64,000 bases of DNA, from the NCBI GenBank assembly GCA_029007035.1, contig JAQXHC010000049.1, positions 1 through 64,000 on the forward strand, given 5' to 3'. Of this stretch, positions 24,619 through 33,238 are shown one piece after another (the first letter of the stretch is position 1; the number at the start of each line of letters is the position of its first letter). The notes under the pieces are model-generated. The model was not told the origin of the DNA and did no database searches. It worked only from the letters and a program-made list of their open reading frames with translations. A program made the position numbers and the translations under genes. The DNA is from Oscillospiraceae bacterium (lineage in GTDB: Bacteria > Bacillota > Clostridia > Oscillospirales > Ruminococcaceae).

Positions 24619-25074
24619 ATGAAAAAAAGAAAAGCAGACAAGGAACTGGAAAAGCTTTATAATGACCTTGAGGAAGCACGCGGATTTACACGTCATGAGG
24701 CTCATGATTTACGTGACTTTTTTCTCGGAATACTCATGTTCGGCGGGGGACTGTTCATGATTCTGCAGAATGCACAGGTTACAAGTTCACTGGGATATGG
24801 AGGATATTTCTATAATATAGGTTCATTCGGCATCCCTAACGGACTTATAATGCTGCCGGTCATTATCGGAATCGTAATGCTTTTCATGCTCGATAAGAAG
24901 CTGCCGGGATGGATTGTCACGATTCTCGGAGTAATATTTATTCTATTTACTATACTTATGCACACTCGTCTCGTATGGAGAACAACCAGCGCGTATGTAT
25001 TTATTATCATGTTCGGACTCGTTGCAGCAGGCGGAGGTCTGATGCTGAGAGTTCTTTTCAGGTCAAAAAATTAA
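24619..25074 (+). CDS. hypothetical four-helix membrane protein
   Basis: The 151-residue protein has a charged N-terminal helix (KKRKADKELEKLYNDLEEA) followed by about four membrane segments, including FFLGILMFGGGLFMILQ and LIMLPVIIGIVMLFML. The family is not recognised. ATG 24619 after GGAGGG is preferred to ATG 24595. It is followed by a terminator, so it is monocistronic, possibly cotranscribed with the tRNA upstream. Confidence 0.65.
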   Translation: MKKRKADKELEKLYNDLEEARGFTRHEAHDLRDFFLGILMFGGGLFMILQNAQVTSSLGYGGYFYNIGSFGIPNGLIMLPVIIGIVMLFMLDKKLPGWIVTILGVIFILFTILMHTRLVWRTTSAYVFIIMFGLVAAGGGLMLRVLFRSKN

Positions 25075-25086
25075 TTATATACATAT

Positions 25087-25119
25087 AAAAGTCCGTTGAT
25101 TTTTCAGCGGACTTTTTTT
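25087..25119 (+). terminator. intrinsic terminator
   Basis: A 13-bp stem with one G-T pair (25087-25099 with 25104-25116) precedes a T-run. Confidence 0.87.
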
Positions 25120-25130
25120 GCAAAGTTTAT

Positions 25131-25158
25131 GTCAACCTAATCACAAAAAGAGGTTGAC
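25131..25158 (+). promoter_or_regulatory. putative BirA operator upstream of bioY
   Basis: GTCAACC at 25131-25137 and its exact inverse GGTTGAC at 25152-25158 are 14 bp apart. Known BirA sites in bacteria are inverted AACC/GGTT half-sites separated by 14-16 bp in front of biotin genes. The right half overlaps the -35 box of the bioY promoter, the position expected for repression. birA itself is not in the window. Confidence 0.75.
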
Positions 25159-25182
25159 GAAGATAAAAAGACGTGATATAAT
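25154..25182 (+). promoter_or_regulatory. sigma-A promoter of bioY-bioB
   Basis: TTGACG at 25154-25159 and TATAAT at 25177-25182, spacer 17 bp; overlaps the presumed BirA operator. Confidence 0.83.
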
Positions 25183-25206
25183 AGACTCAGAAAGCAGGTG
25201 TTAATA

Positions 25207-25770
25207 ATGAAAACAAGAAAAATCGTATTTATGGCGTTGTTTACAGCGCTGATAGCAGTAGGAGCATTTCTGAAAGTGCCGACTCCGATTTGTCCTCTGA
25301 CATTTCAGCTTATGTTCTGCACTCTCGCAGGTGTACTTCTCGGCGGAGAGATGGGTGCAGTGTGCGTATGCTGTTACATATTCCTCGGCTTGATCGGACT
25401 GCCGATATTTACGGCAGGAGGCGGTATCAGCTACGTATTTCAGCCAACATTCGGGTATCTGATAGGTTTTGTTTTCGGAGCCTATGCGGCAGGCAAAATC
25501 GCAAATGCAGTTCCCGAGCCGTCATTCAAGCGCCTTTTGACGGCGAATTTTACAAGTCTTGCAATTGCCTATTTGTTCGGAGTTATCTATTATTGGGCAA
25601 TTTGCAGACTCTATCTGCAAAACGGACTCAGCTTCGGAAAGATCATTCTTTACTGTCTGCTGATGCCTGTTGTCGGTGATATTTTTGAATGTATTTTTGC
25701 CGCGGCAGTTTGCAAAAGACTGTTTCCGGCATTGAAAGGAATTATCAATGGGGTTCGTGCATCAAACTAA
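25207..25770 (+). CDS. bioY: biotin transporter BioY
   Basis: The 187-residue membrane protein is the substrate-binding S component of a biotin ECF transporter. Family features are VPTPICPLTFQLMFCTLAG near residue 25, then the glycine-rich FTAGGGISYVFQPTFGYLIGF segment, and six predicted helices. The energising EcfAAT module is not in the window. ATG 25207 after AGGTG is favoured; GTG 25198 is an alternative. It overlaps bioB by 23 bp and lies behind a probable BirA site, so import and synthesis are co-regulated. Confidence 0.92.
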   Translation: MKTRKIVFMALFTALIAVGAFLKVPTPICPLTFQLMFCTLAGVLLGGEMGAVCVCCYIFLGLIGLPIFTAGGGISYVFQPTFGYLIGFVFGAYAAGKIANAVPEPSFKRLLTANFTSLAIAYLFGVIYYWAICRLYLQNGLSFGKIILYCLLMPVVGDIFECIFAAAVCKRLFPALKGIINGVRASN

Positions 25771-26704
25771 GGAACGCATTCTCGCAGGCAGCAGTATAAA
25801 CCGGAATGAGGCTCTGAGACTAAGTTCTGAGCCGCTTGACGAGCTTTGCTCTGCCGCAGATGAAATAAGAAAAAGCTTTTGCGGAAACAGCTTCGACATT
25901 TGCACAATTATTAACGGAAAGTGCGGACGCTGTCCCGAGGACTGCAAATTCTGTGCGCAGTCGTCGCGGTATAAAACAGAAATCAGCGAATATCCGCTTC
26001 TTGACGCAGATACTATTGCGGAGCAGGCTAAGAAGAATGCGGACAGCGGTGTGATGCGGTTTTCGATTGTAACGTCGGGGAAAAGACTCAGCCCGCCGGA
26101 AGTGGACTCAGTCTGTAAGAGCATCGCCGCAATCAAGACCCGTACCGATATCGGAGTTTGTGTGTCGCTCGGACTCCTTGACGAGGAGGATTTCCGCAAG
26201 CTGAAATCAGCAGGTGCGGAGAGGGTTCACTGCAACCTTGAATCATCGGAAAGCTATTTTAAATCGGTATGTACGACGCATACCTATGCTCAGAAAATAG
26301 AAACGCTCAAAGCCGCACAGCGCGCCGGACTTAGCGTTTGCAGCGGCGGAATCATGGGACTTGGCGAGAGCATGGAGGACAGGATCGATATGGCAATTAC
26401 TCTCCGCGGACTCGGAATTAAGTCAGTTCCCGTAAATTTTTTAAGTCCCATTCACGGTACGCCCTACGAGAGAAATCAGCCTTTGTCCGATGAGGAAAAG
26501 CTGCGTATTATCGCTGTTTACCGGTTTATTCTGCCTGACGCTTATATTCGTCTTGCAGGAGGAAGGGGACAGATTCCGGATAAGGGGGAGCGCTGCTTCA
26601 GATCGGGAGCTAATGCAGCCATTTCAGGCGATATGCTCACAACATCGGGAATTACTACAGTAACAGATATGGAGCTTATCCGCAGACTCGGTTTTATAGT
26701 CTGA
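25748..26704 (+). CDS. bioB: biotin synthase
   Basis: The 318-residue radical-SAM enzyme inserts sulfur into dethiobiotin to form biotin. The [4Fe-4S] cysteines are in CPEDCKFCAQS (about residues 60-70). Further family blocks are SGGIMGLGESMEDRI and LSPIHGTPYE, and the late arginine of RLAGGRGQ. No bioA, bioD or bioF genes follow, so with BioY upstream the cell may import biotin or dethiobiotin and only carry out the last step; this depends on genes outside the window. The operon ends at a strong terminator. Confidence 0.95.
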   Translation: MGFVHQTKERILAGSSINRNEALRLSSEPLDELCSAADEIRKSFCGNSFDICTIINGKCGRCPEDCKFCAQSSRYKTEISEYPLLDADTIAEQAKKNADSGVMRFSIVTSGKRLSPPEVDSVCKSIAAIKTRTDIGVCVSLGLLDEEDFRKLKSAGAERVHCNLESSESYFKSVCTTHTYAQKIETLKAAQRAGLSVCSGGIMGLGESMEDRIDMAITLRGLGIKSVPVNFLSPIHGTPYERNQPLSDEEKLRIIAVYRFILPDAYIRLAGGRGQIPDKGERCFRSGANAAISGDMLTTSGITTVTDMELIRRLGFIV

Positions 26705-26760
26705 TGTATGACGTTTGGATATTGGATTTTATGTTATATTGAAATCTGATTTATTAAATA

Positions 26761-26800
26761 TAATAATTTCGCCGCACATAACCGTGCGGCGAAATTATTA
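26761..26800. terminator. bidirectional terminator bioB / queF
   Basis: A perfect 17-bp stem (26761-26777 with 26784-26800) with a 6-base loop lies between the convergent bioB and queF genes and is A/T-rich at its base on both sides. Confidence 0.88.
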
Positions 26801-27292
26801 TTATCTGTTGTCAATTTTTTCGGGATATAAATCGTGATTGGTAAGACGCTCGAAAGCAACCTTTTCCCAAATCGTTCCCTCTCTGCCGTAGTTGCAGTAG
26901 GGATCGATCGAGATGCCACCTCTTGGCGTGAATTTACCCCATACCTCGATGTATTTCGGGTCCATGAGTTTAATCAGATCTTTCATGATTATGTTCACGC
27001 AGTCCTCGTGGAAATCGCCGTGATTACGGAAGCTGAAAAGGTAAAGCTTCAGCGACTTGCTCTCCACCATTTTCACATCGGGAACATAGGAAATGTAAAT
27101 TGTCGCGAAGTCGGGCTGTCCGGTAATCGGGCAAAGACTCGTGAATTCCGGGCAGTTGAATTTAACGAAATAATCGTTCTCCTGATGCTTATTTACGAAA
27201 GTCTCGAGTACCTCGGGGGTGTATCCGTAGGAATATTTCGTATTCTGTGAGCCAAGCCTGGTTATATCCTTGGTTTCATCCGGTGTTCTCAT
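26801..27292 (-). CDS. queF: NADPH-dependent preQ0 reductase
   Basis: The 163-residue enzyme reduces the nitrile of preQ0 (7-cyano-7-deazaguanine) to preQ1, the last step before insertion into tRNA. The catalytic cysteine is in [15 protein letters not shown], and the QueF motif follows as [21 protein letters not shown]. It is the short, unimodular type, as in Bacillus. It is the last gene of the queDECF-folE operon and stops within one base of the terminator stem. Confidence 0.95.
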   Translation of the reverse strand: MRTPDETKDITRLGSQNTKYSYGYTPEVLETFVNKHQENDYFVKFNCPEFTSLCPITGQPDFATIYISYVPDVKMVESKSLKLYLFSFRNHGDFHEDCVNIIMKDLIKLMDPKYIEVWGKFTPRGGISIDPYCNYGREGTIWEKVAFERLTNHDLYPEKIDNR

Positions 27293-27301
27293 TGAAGCCT
27301 C

Positions 27302-27988
27302 CTATTTTTCGTATTCTACGGGGTCGGTGACTCCGTTTGATTCAAATGCATTTCTTCTGTCGATGCACGTTCCGCAGACTCCGCATTGCTTTTCGCCGCC
27401 TTCATAGCAGCTCCATGTCAGGTGATAGGGCGCGTTTAATTCGAGTCCTTTTTTTACAACGTCCTTTTTCGGCACATACACGAAGGGCGCTTCGACTTTA
27501 AGCATATTTCCGCTTCCGATATAAACCGCGTCGCTGATAGCCTTGTTGAACTCGGGCGAACAGTCGGGGTAGGCATTGCCTGCGCTGTCGTCGCCGTGTG
27601 CTCCGTAGTAAATAACATCGCAGCCCTTTGAAATCGCGATAGCTGCCGCCGACGAGATAAACAGTCCGTTTCTGAAAGGAACATAGGTTGAAACAGGGGA
27701 GCCGTTTGTCTTTTCAATCTGACTGCTGTAGGACTCATGAGGGATTTCCTTTTCCGAACTGCTCAGCAGCGAGCAGTCAGAGAATCTGAACATTTCGCTC
27801 AGATCGAGCAGGATATATTCCACTCCGTAATAGTCGGCGACAGCCCTTGCAGAGCGGATTTCCTTTGAGTGCTTCTGACCGTAGGTGATTGACAGGGCGG
27901 TAACATTTTCTTTACCGAAATTATTTACAGCGAGGGCGAGACAGGTAGTGCTGTCCACTCCGCCGCTTGACAGTACAAGTGCTTTCAT
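27302..27988 (-). CDS. queC: 7-cyano-7-deazaguanine synthase
   Basis: The 228-residue ATP-dependent ligase converts 7-carboxy-7-deazaguanine plus ammonia to preQ0. It begins with the PP-loop LSSGGVDSTTCLALA and ends with a four-cysteine zinc site, seen as WSCYEGGEKQCGVCGTC. It lies 9 bp from queF and from folE within the same operon. Confidence 0.95.
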   Translation of the reverse strand: MKALVLSSGGVDSTTCLALAVNNFGKENVTALSITYGQKHSKEIRSARAVADYYGVEYILLDLSEMFRFSDCSLLSSSEKEIPHESYSSQIEKTNGSPVSTYVPFRNGLFISSAAAIAISKGCDVIYYGAHGDDSAGNAYPDCSPEFNKAISDAVYIGSGNMLKVEAPFVYVPKKDVVKKGLELNAPYHLTWSCYEGGEKQCGVCGTCIDRRNAFESNGVTDPVEYEK

Positions 27989-27997
27989 AATAACTCC

Positions 27998-28567
27998 TTA
28001 TCTCATAAACAGGCGGTTCTGCAGGGCCGCGTCGGTTTCAAATCTTCCTCGGAGCGTGGTTGTGTATGTTTTTGAGGTTGTATTTTTGATGCCGCGCGCG
28101 GTCATGCAGCTGTGGTGAGCTTCGATCAGAACGGCAACGTCCTCCGATCCCGTAGCTTTCTGCATGATTTCGGCAATGTCGCTTCCGATGCGCTCCTGAA
28201 GCTGAAGTCTTTTCGCCGCCATGTCAGCGATTCGTGCAATTTTGCTCAGTCCGAGAACTTTATTTTTCGGAATATATGCGACGGTGATCTTCATATCGTA
28301 CATCAGCGCAAGGTGATGTTCACAGTGGCTGAATACGTTGATATCCCGAACGGTAACCATGTCGTTGTTCTCCGAGGTGACCTCGAACGACTTGTCAAAC
28401 ATCTCAGCGATTTCGTCGTTGGTATAGTTCATGCCCTCGAAGATCTCCTCATACATATTCGCGACACGCTGAGGGGTTTCTATCAGTCCCTCGCGTCCGG
28501 GGTCGTCGCCGAGAGCCCTGATAATTCCCTCTATATGGAACTTTATTGCTTCTTTGTCTATAGCCAT
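27998..28567 (-). CDS. folE: GTP cyclohydrolase I
   Basis: The 189-residue enzyme opens GTP to 7,8-dihydroneopterin triphosphate, the first step for both folate and queuosine. Seen are the zinc/active-site parts [19 protein letters not shown] and [13 protein letters not shown]. Within this operon its product feeds QueD. ATG 28567 follows AAGGAG with 7-base spacing, and the upstream queE stop is only 2 bp away. Confidence 0.95.
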   Translation of the reverse strand: MAIDKEAIKFHIEGIIRALGDDPGREGLIETPQRVANMYEEIFEGMNYTNDEIAEMFDKSFEVTSENNDMVTVRDINVFSHCEHHLALMYDMKITVAYIPKNKVLGLSKIARIADMAAKRLQLQERIGSDIAEIMQKATGSEDVAVLIEAHHSCMTARGIKNTTSKTYTTTLRGRFETDAALQNRLFMR

Positions 28568-28569
28568 TT

Positions 28570-29226
28570 TCAAACTCCTTTTTTATCGGGCTCCCAGATG
28601 AATTTGTGCATCTGAAGCTGAAAATTAACACCGTTCAGCTCATTTTCTTTCATGAATTCAACTGCGGTTTTAGGTTCAAGCTGGCCGAAAACGCAGCTCA
28701 GATAGACCTTACACCGCTTAATCAGACCGTATTGTCTGATTATCTCATAGGAACGGTTCAGGTCCTCAACACTTCCGCAGACGAATTTCACAACGTCTTC
28801 TGATTCAAGAATACCGTAGTTGGACATAAGCATCTTGTCCTCCATTCCGCTGGACGGAGTCTTATAGTCAATGGTGAAATGGGGACGGAATTTCCCGTCA
28901 ACAGGCGCAAGAGGGACGCTGCCGTTTGTCTCGACTTCGACCCGGAGCTCCGATTTTATGAGCATTTCGATAAGCCCGGTTATTCCCTCGCGTAGAAGCG
29001 GTTCGCCGCCTGTGAGCGTTACATTCCGGATATGTGTACCCAGGACGTAATCGAGAATTTCCTCCGCAGAGAGAAGCTCTCCCTTGTAATCAAAGCTGTT
29101 TGCCCATTTGGTATCGCAGTAACTGCAGCGCAGATTGCATCCTGCGAATCTGATAAACACGGCGAGCTGACCTGCATATTGTCCCTCTCCGTTTATGCTG
29201 ACAAATTTTTCTGCAACATTGAACAT
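28570..29226 (-). CDS. queE: 7-carboxy-7-deazaguanine synthase
   Basis: The 218-residue radical-SAM enzyme contracts carboxy-tetrahydropterin to 7-carboxy-7-deazaguanine. The iron-sulfur cysteines lie in [17 protein letters not shown], and LTGGEPLL is the SAM-binding glycine motif. Several methionine codons stand close together; ATG 29226 ([15 protein letters not shown]) matches the family start and has GAGGA nine bases upstream, inside the end of queD. Confidence 0.95.
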   Translation of the reverse strand: MFNVAEKFVSINGEGQYAGQLAVFIRFAGCNLRCSYCDTKWANSFDYKGELLSAEEILDYVLGTHIRNVTLTGGEPLLREGITGLIEMLIKSELRVEVETNGSVPLAPVDGKFRPHFTIDYKTPSSGMEDKMLMSNYGILESEDVVKFVCGSVEDLNRSYEIIRQYGLIKRCKVYLSCVFGQLEPKTAVEFMKENELNGVNFQLQMHKFIWEPDKKGV

Positions 29227-29231
29227 TTTCA

Positions 29232-29651
29232 TCATTCCTCGTAAACCGCGCAATTTGTGGGTGTTTCGTAAACAGTAACTCTCTTTACTCTGAATCCGCA
29301 GTCTGTCAGCTTATCAAAAAAGCAGCGTGCGAAGTTCTCGGAAGTCGGGCGGAAACCGACCTCTGTCAGAGAGATTTTTTCTGCTTTGAGAGCCATAACA
29401 GTCTCCGGACGGAGTGTATTCTTCTCGTAAATCAGTGTATGGTCGAATGAGTCCGCAAGCTGTTTCAGCGTTTTTTTCAAATCTCCGAAATCAACAACCA
29501 TACCGCGGCACTGACCGTCGGATTCAAGCGTTTCAGAGCAGATTTCGGCGATGATTTTCCATGTATGACCGTGGATATTGCGGCATTTTCCGTTGTATCC
29601 GCTTAGAAAATGCGCGCTGTCGAAGGTTGCCTCGGATTTAAGAATATACAT
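29232..29651 (-). CDS. queD: 6-carboxytetrahydropterin synthase QueD
   Basis: The 139-residue member of the 6-pyruvoyl-tetrahydropterin synthase family converts dihydroneopterin triphosphate to 6-carboxytetrahydropterin. The zinc histidines are in FDSAHFL and NIHGHTWK, the catalytic cysteine in GKCRNIHGH and the C-terminal glutamate in VYETPTNCAVY. ATG 29651 after GGAGGAATT is the start, although the frame is open to 29687. It is the first gene of the operon, behind the structured leader. Confidence 0.94.
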   Translation of the reverse strand: MYILKSEATFDSAHFLSGYNGKCRNIHGHTWKIIAEICSETLESDGQCRGMVVDFGDLKKTLKQLADSFDHTLIYEKNTLRPETVMALKAEKISLTEVGFRPTSENFARCFFDKLTDCGFRVKRVTVYETPTNCAVYEE

Positions 29652-29766
29652 AATTCCTCCAAAAAAGCTGTGTCCTGAACAGGGCACAGCTTATGAATCA
29701 ATGATAGATTGCCGGTCCCGGTTTTGTTTAACGACAGGAAGGTACGAATGAACTGTCGGTATCTAT
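29652..29766 (-). promoter_or_regulatory. structured leader of queDECF-folE, riboswitch/attenuator candidate
   Basis: On the minus strand the leader holds a 6-bp stem-loop (29758-29753 with 29737-29732; 15-base loop beginning UUC), followed by an A-rich tail, and further on a strong terminator hairpin (29692-29665) with a run of U directly before the queD ribosome site. A loop-plus-A-rich-tail layout followed by a terminator is what a preQ1-sensing attenuator would show, and queuosine operons in Firmicutes are often controlled by preQ1 riboswitches. The sequence does not clearly match the class I consensus I remember, so the class is open. Confidence 0.55.
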
Positions 29767-29795
29767 ATTATAGTACTATTTTTTTTGAATGTCAA
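29767..29795 (-). promoter_or_regulatory. sigma-A promoter of the queuosine operon
   Basis: TTGACA (29795-29790) and TATAAT (29772-29767) on the minus strand, spacer 17 bp. Confidence 0.88.
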
Positions 29796-29862
29796 TACTT
29801 TTGTTCATTTGTGACGATGTTAAAGTGCAGTATTGCAACAGCGGAGAGTATATTACAAAATG

Positions 29863-29891
29863 TTGAATAACAGATAATATTATGCTATAAT
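29863..29891 (+). promoter_or_regulatory. promoter of ECF sigma factor gene
   Basis: TTGAAT at 29863-29868 and TATAAT at 29886-29891, spacer 17 bp; a sigma-A-like promoter in front of the sigma factor gene. Confidence 0.75.
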
Positions 29892-29946
29892 TGTGTTACT
29901 TTAATGAAATCGGTTGCGTCAATATAAATGAAGGGGGTGGAAAGGA

Positions 29947-30504
29947 ATGGACGATAATACCATTATAGATCTATATTTTGAGCGTTCTGAAAAGGCAGTA
30001 AAGGAGAGTGAAATAAAATATGGCGGTATATGTCACAGGATAGCTGAAAATATACTCCATAACCGCGCCGACAGCGACGAATGTGTAAACGATACATGGA
30101 TGAGCGCCTGGGGAGCTATGCCGCCGGAGCGTCCCGATTGTCTCGGAGCATTTTTTGCAAGGATCACAAGAAATATTTCAATCAGCCGATGGCGGAAAAA
30201 TTCGGCGCAAAAACGAAAAGGCGATGAAGCTGCAATATGCCTTGATGAGCTTAACGAATGCCTTTCGGATTGTAACGGAGATCGCTTTCCGGAAAATTAT
30301 GAAATCCGTGATGCACTCAATCGCTTTCTGGGTACGCTTAATGAGAAAGCGAGAATAATATTTATGCAAAGGTATTGGTATGTCTGCACAATCAGGCAGA
30401 TAGCAGATGAACATTCCATAAAAGAGGGAGCAGTAAAAATGTCGCTGATGCGCACACGCAACAGGCTGAAAGAATTTCTTTATGAGGAGGGTTTCGATAT
30501 ATGA
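29947..30504 (+). CDS. RNA polymerase sigma factor, ECF/sigma-70 family
   Basis: The 185-residue protein has a sigma region 2 (about 1-80, with RADSDECVNDTWMSAWGAMP) and region 4 (about 120-180, with RIIFMQRYWYVCTIRQIADE and a helix-turn-helix ending in SLMRTRNRLKEFL). It should direct polymerase to a small regulon. Start ATG 29947 follows GGGGGTGG-like purines. The stop overlaps the next gene by 4 bp (ATGA), so sigma factor and membrane partner are coupled. Confidence 0.9.
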   Translation: MDDNTIIDLYFERSEKAVKESEIKYGGICHRIAENILHNRADSDECVNDTWMSAWGAMPPERPDCLGAFFARITRNISISRWRKNSAQKRKGDEAAICLDELNECLSDCNGDRFPENYEIRDALNRFLGTLNEKARIIFMQRYWYVCTIRQIADEHSIKEGAVKMSLMRTRNRLKEFLYEEGFDI

Positions 30505-31691
30505 ATGAAGATAACCGTTTTTTTGAGAGCCTGAGTGATGTTGATGATAAATACGTCATAGAAGCAATGCCGGAAATCAAGCCGAAAAAGTTAAGCTTTA
30601 AGTATATTGCCGCAGGGATATGTGCAGCAAGTATTTGTGCGGCAGCCGTTGGAGTAATTGTATTGCATAATACAAAAAAAGCGCCTGATATGCCGTATAG
30701 CAAAAATTATCATTACAGCTTTGAGTATCAGGACGAAAATAATCACCTTGAAAAAATAAAACCCGATCCTGGAGTTGATGGAATGGGATTCGAGGGTTTC
30801 TGGGCACATGACGTATCAGAACTGCTGGAGAATAATCCATGGACGAAAGAATGCAGTCTGACAAGCCTGCCCGTATTTGCAGAATCCAACAACGAAATTT
30901 TCAGTATGGAAAACTATTATTCCGCGGAGGAAATGAAAGACAGGCTCTCGGGAATTTCCGACGAGCTGGGCGGAGAGTTCAACGTTACCAATGAGCCTGC
31001 GGACGGTTCATATATCGAGGCTTCGGTATACGGTGCCAGACTGAAAATGCAAAGCAGCGGTCAAATAAATATAAATTTCAACGGAGTCCTGAATCTGCCG
31101 GAAAAGTACAGAATTTCCGATGGCTGCGGCAGGGAAAATGCCGAAGCAGCTGTGAATTATCTTGCAGAGAGATACTATGATGTCCTGAAATTTGAATATC
31201 CCGTTCCGTCGGTTTACACGGATTATGATATTTACAGCAAACCGTATACACGTTTTGAGGTTTATGACAAATCCGACGATCCGTTGACTGCGATACTGAA
31301 TTTCAATTTCCGAAAAGCATCATTCAGCGGAAACGGCGACCTCGAGTATATTTGTATCTATGATAATCTCGCGTGCAAAACGGTAGTTGGAATGTATCCG
31401 ATTATCGACTATGAAACAGCTGAGAAAATGCTCATGGATGGCGATTACACAACAACTGTCTGGGAGGAGAATCGTCTTCCGGACGGATTTGAAGCTGATG
31501 ATGTGACATTCAGCGGTCTTTATTACAAAAGAACAGAAGATTATAAATATAATATTCCCTATTATCGTTTTCTTATTGAATTGCAGAACAGCAATCTGCC
31601 CGAAGATATGAAAGAATACGGAGCATTTTATGTGCCTGCAATCGCACCCGAATACCTGACTGACGTTAATACGGATACTGCATTCAATTAG
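30501..31691 (+). CDS. membrane-anchored partner of ECF sigma factor (putative anti-sigma)
   Basis: The 396-residue protein has a short cytoplasmic N-terminus (about 1-33), a single membrane helix (about 34-55, YIAAGICAASICAAAVGVIVL) and a large extracytoplasmic domain of about 340 residues without a recognised fold. That topology and the 4-bp overlap with the sigma gene suggest it holds the sigma factor and senses an envelope signal. A classical zinc anti-sigma motif (HxxxCxxC) is absent from the short N-terminus. The call is by context. Confidence 0.65.
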   Translation: MNEDNRFFESLSDVDDKYVIEAMPEIKPKKLSFKYIAAGICAASICAAAVGVIVLHNTKKAPDMPYSKNYHYSFEYQDENNHLEKIKPDPGVDGMGFEGFWAHDVSELLENNPWTKECSLTSLPVFAESNNEIFSMENYYSAEEMKDRLSGISDELGGEFNVTNEPADGSYIEASVYGARLKMQSSGQININFNGVLNLPEKYRISDGCGRENAEAAVNYLAERYYDVLKFEYPVPSVYTDYDIYSKPYTRFEVYDKSDDPLTAILNFNFRKASFSGNGDLEYICIYDNLACKTVVGMYPIIDYETAEKMLMDGDYTTTVWEENRLPDGFEADDVTFSGLYYKRTEDYKYNIPYYRFLIELQNSNLPEDMKEYGAFYVPAIAPEYLTDVNTDTAFN

Positions 31692-31762
31692 GGCGCTGAG
31701 CGGCAGTGTCAATACGTACCGGTCAGGAAAATGCGTCATCCGTTAATTCGCGGTGATGCTTT

Positions 31763-31790
31763 AAGGGCGGTCATTGACCGCCCTTTCATT
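31763..31790. terminator. terminator between anti-sigma and GH25 genes
   Basis: An 11-bp perfect inverted repeat (31763-31773 with 31775-31785) followed by TTTCATTTTT on the plus strand; it lies between convergent genes. Confidence 0.75.
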
Positions 31791-31817
31791 TTTGATGTAT
31801 ACTGTCTCCGGTGTGAT

Positions 31818-33104
31818 TTATTGCTCTTTTGAATAGAGAATATTCATATCAACGTCCCCGTAAATTCCGTCAATATTGCCGTAGCAGCTTGCCTGCCATA
31901 TACTGTATCTTCCCGTGTAATCAGTCTCATCGGTATAGTGTGCGAGCCAGATTGTGGAATCGCTGTGCTCGTACCAGAAATTGTTCAGGAAATTTTTGCT
32001 GCTGTAGAGCATAGCCGAATATCCGAGACGTTCCGTTTCGTCTTTAAAAGCCTCGTAATACTCATTGAGGTCATTTATGCTCATGCCGTACTGCTGGAAA
32101 TTCGAGAAGCTTTCCCAGTCGAAGGCAATCGGAAAATCAAGCTCCTCGCCGTCAAGCATTTCGGCGATCCACTGAGCATTCTCCCTTGCTTTTTCTTCGC
32201 TGTTTGCAGTTGTATAGAGATATACTCCCACATCCAGTCCCGCGGCTTTTGCCGCAGCCATGTTCGCCCTGTAATACTCGTCCACTGTGTATTCGTCGTA
32301 GTAGTGACCGATCCGCATTATTACGAAGCTGCAGCCAGCATTTTTTACGGCTTCAAAATCGATATTGCCCTGCCATTTTGAAACATCGATTCCGAAGCAT
32401 ACGTCTGTTCCTGCATAACGCTCTATGAAATCAGAAAACTGAACCCGCGGATTGTTGTCCTCCGGGGCGGAAAGCTCGTCTACAACTTTGATTTTCACAT
32501 TCCAGCTCGTTGAGTTTCCCGAAGCGTCAGTAACAGTCGCTTCAAGCGGATAAGTGCCGCACACGCTTGTATCGACCTGTCCTGTATATGTAAGTCCCGG
32601 ATTTCTGTCATAATTGTCTCCGAAGCCAACATAATCGGTGAGGTCGAAGGTCTTTCCGCATTTGATTTCCGCGCCGTTGCCTGAATTGAGCAAAATCGGG
32701 GCAGTAGTGTCCTCAACGGTATATTCGACGTTCTGTTCGTAGAGGACTCCGTCCATTATGTAGCGCGCGGTTATTTCAAATACTCCCGTTTCGGATGTAT
32801 CGACAATTTCATCGCCGTTTTCAAGCTGAATTGCGGGATTATCGATCAGCTCTCCGAGAGTGATTCTGTCATAAACTTCTGCGGATTCGGAAACAGACAA
32901 TACCGCGCTGCCTGTGGGGACAGCGGCAGATGCCTGAGTATTTTCGGGAACTGTAGCTTCCGCGGTTGTTTCGGATGAATTATTTTCCGTCTGAGCAGTA
33001 GTTACGGGAACAGGCTCGGAAAGCTCCGCCGTTCCGACATGACCGCCGCAGCCTGCAAGCATTGAAAGTGAAAGTATGTATGGTATAATTCGTTTGATAT
33101 TCAT
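31818..33104 (-). CDS. GH25 lysozyme lipoprotein with Ig-like domain
   Basis: The 428-residue protein starts with a lipoprotein signal (lipobox LAGC, Cys about residue 19), then a Ser/Thr linker, a bacterial Ig-like module (about 125-210, VEDTTAPILLN and TYPLEATVTDASGNS), and a C-terminal GH25 muramidase domain (about 235-428: FGIDVSKWQGNIDF, catalytic FDWES, SIWQASCYGNIDGI). It should cleave peptidoglycan at the outer face of the membrane. Unlike the lysozyme at 6124, it carries its own export signal. An inverted-repeat element lies just upstream. Confidence 0.9.
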   Translation of the reverse strand: MNIKRIIPYILSLSMLAGCGGHVGTAELSEPVPVTTAQTENNSSETTAEATVPENTQASAAVPTGSAVLSVSESAEVYDRITLGELIDNPAIQLENGDEIVDTSETGVFEITARYIMDGVLYEQNVEYTVEDTTAPILLNSGNGAEIKCGKTFDLTDYVGFGDNYDRNPGLTYTGQVDTSVCGTYPLEATVTDASGNSTSWNVKIKVVDELSAPEDNNPRVQFSDFIERYAGTDVCFGIDVSKWQGNIDFEAVKNAGCSFVIMRIGHYYDEYTVDEYYRANMAAAKAAGLDVGVYLYTTANSEEKARENAQWIAEMLDGEELDFPIAFDWESFSNFQQYGMSINDLNEYYEAFKDETERLGYSAMLYSSKNFLNNFWYEHSDSTIWLAHYTDETDYTGRYSIWQASCYGNIDGIYGDVDMNILYSKEQ

Positions 33105-33122
33105 ATAATCTCCTTTATTTTT

Positions 33123-33200
33123 AACCTGTTCTCATAGATAAGGTGTTTTCTCAAGGATTAATTCCCGAAAAACGCACGCATGATTCTATGGGAACAGGTT
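33123..33200. repeat. short MITE-like element (AACCTGTTC ends)
   Basis: The ends AACCTGTTCTCATAG (33123-33137) and the inverse of 33186-33200 match at 14 of 15 positions. The 78-bp element has the same terminal sequence as the longer element at 47993, so both belong to one family. It lies between the GH25 and ZIP genes. Confidence 0.65.
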
Positions 33201-33238
33201 TTGCGGCGGCAATGAAAAAACATTGCCGGAAATAAGTA

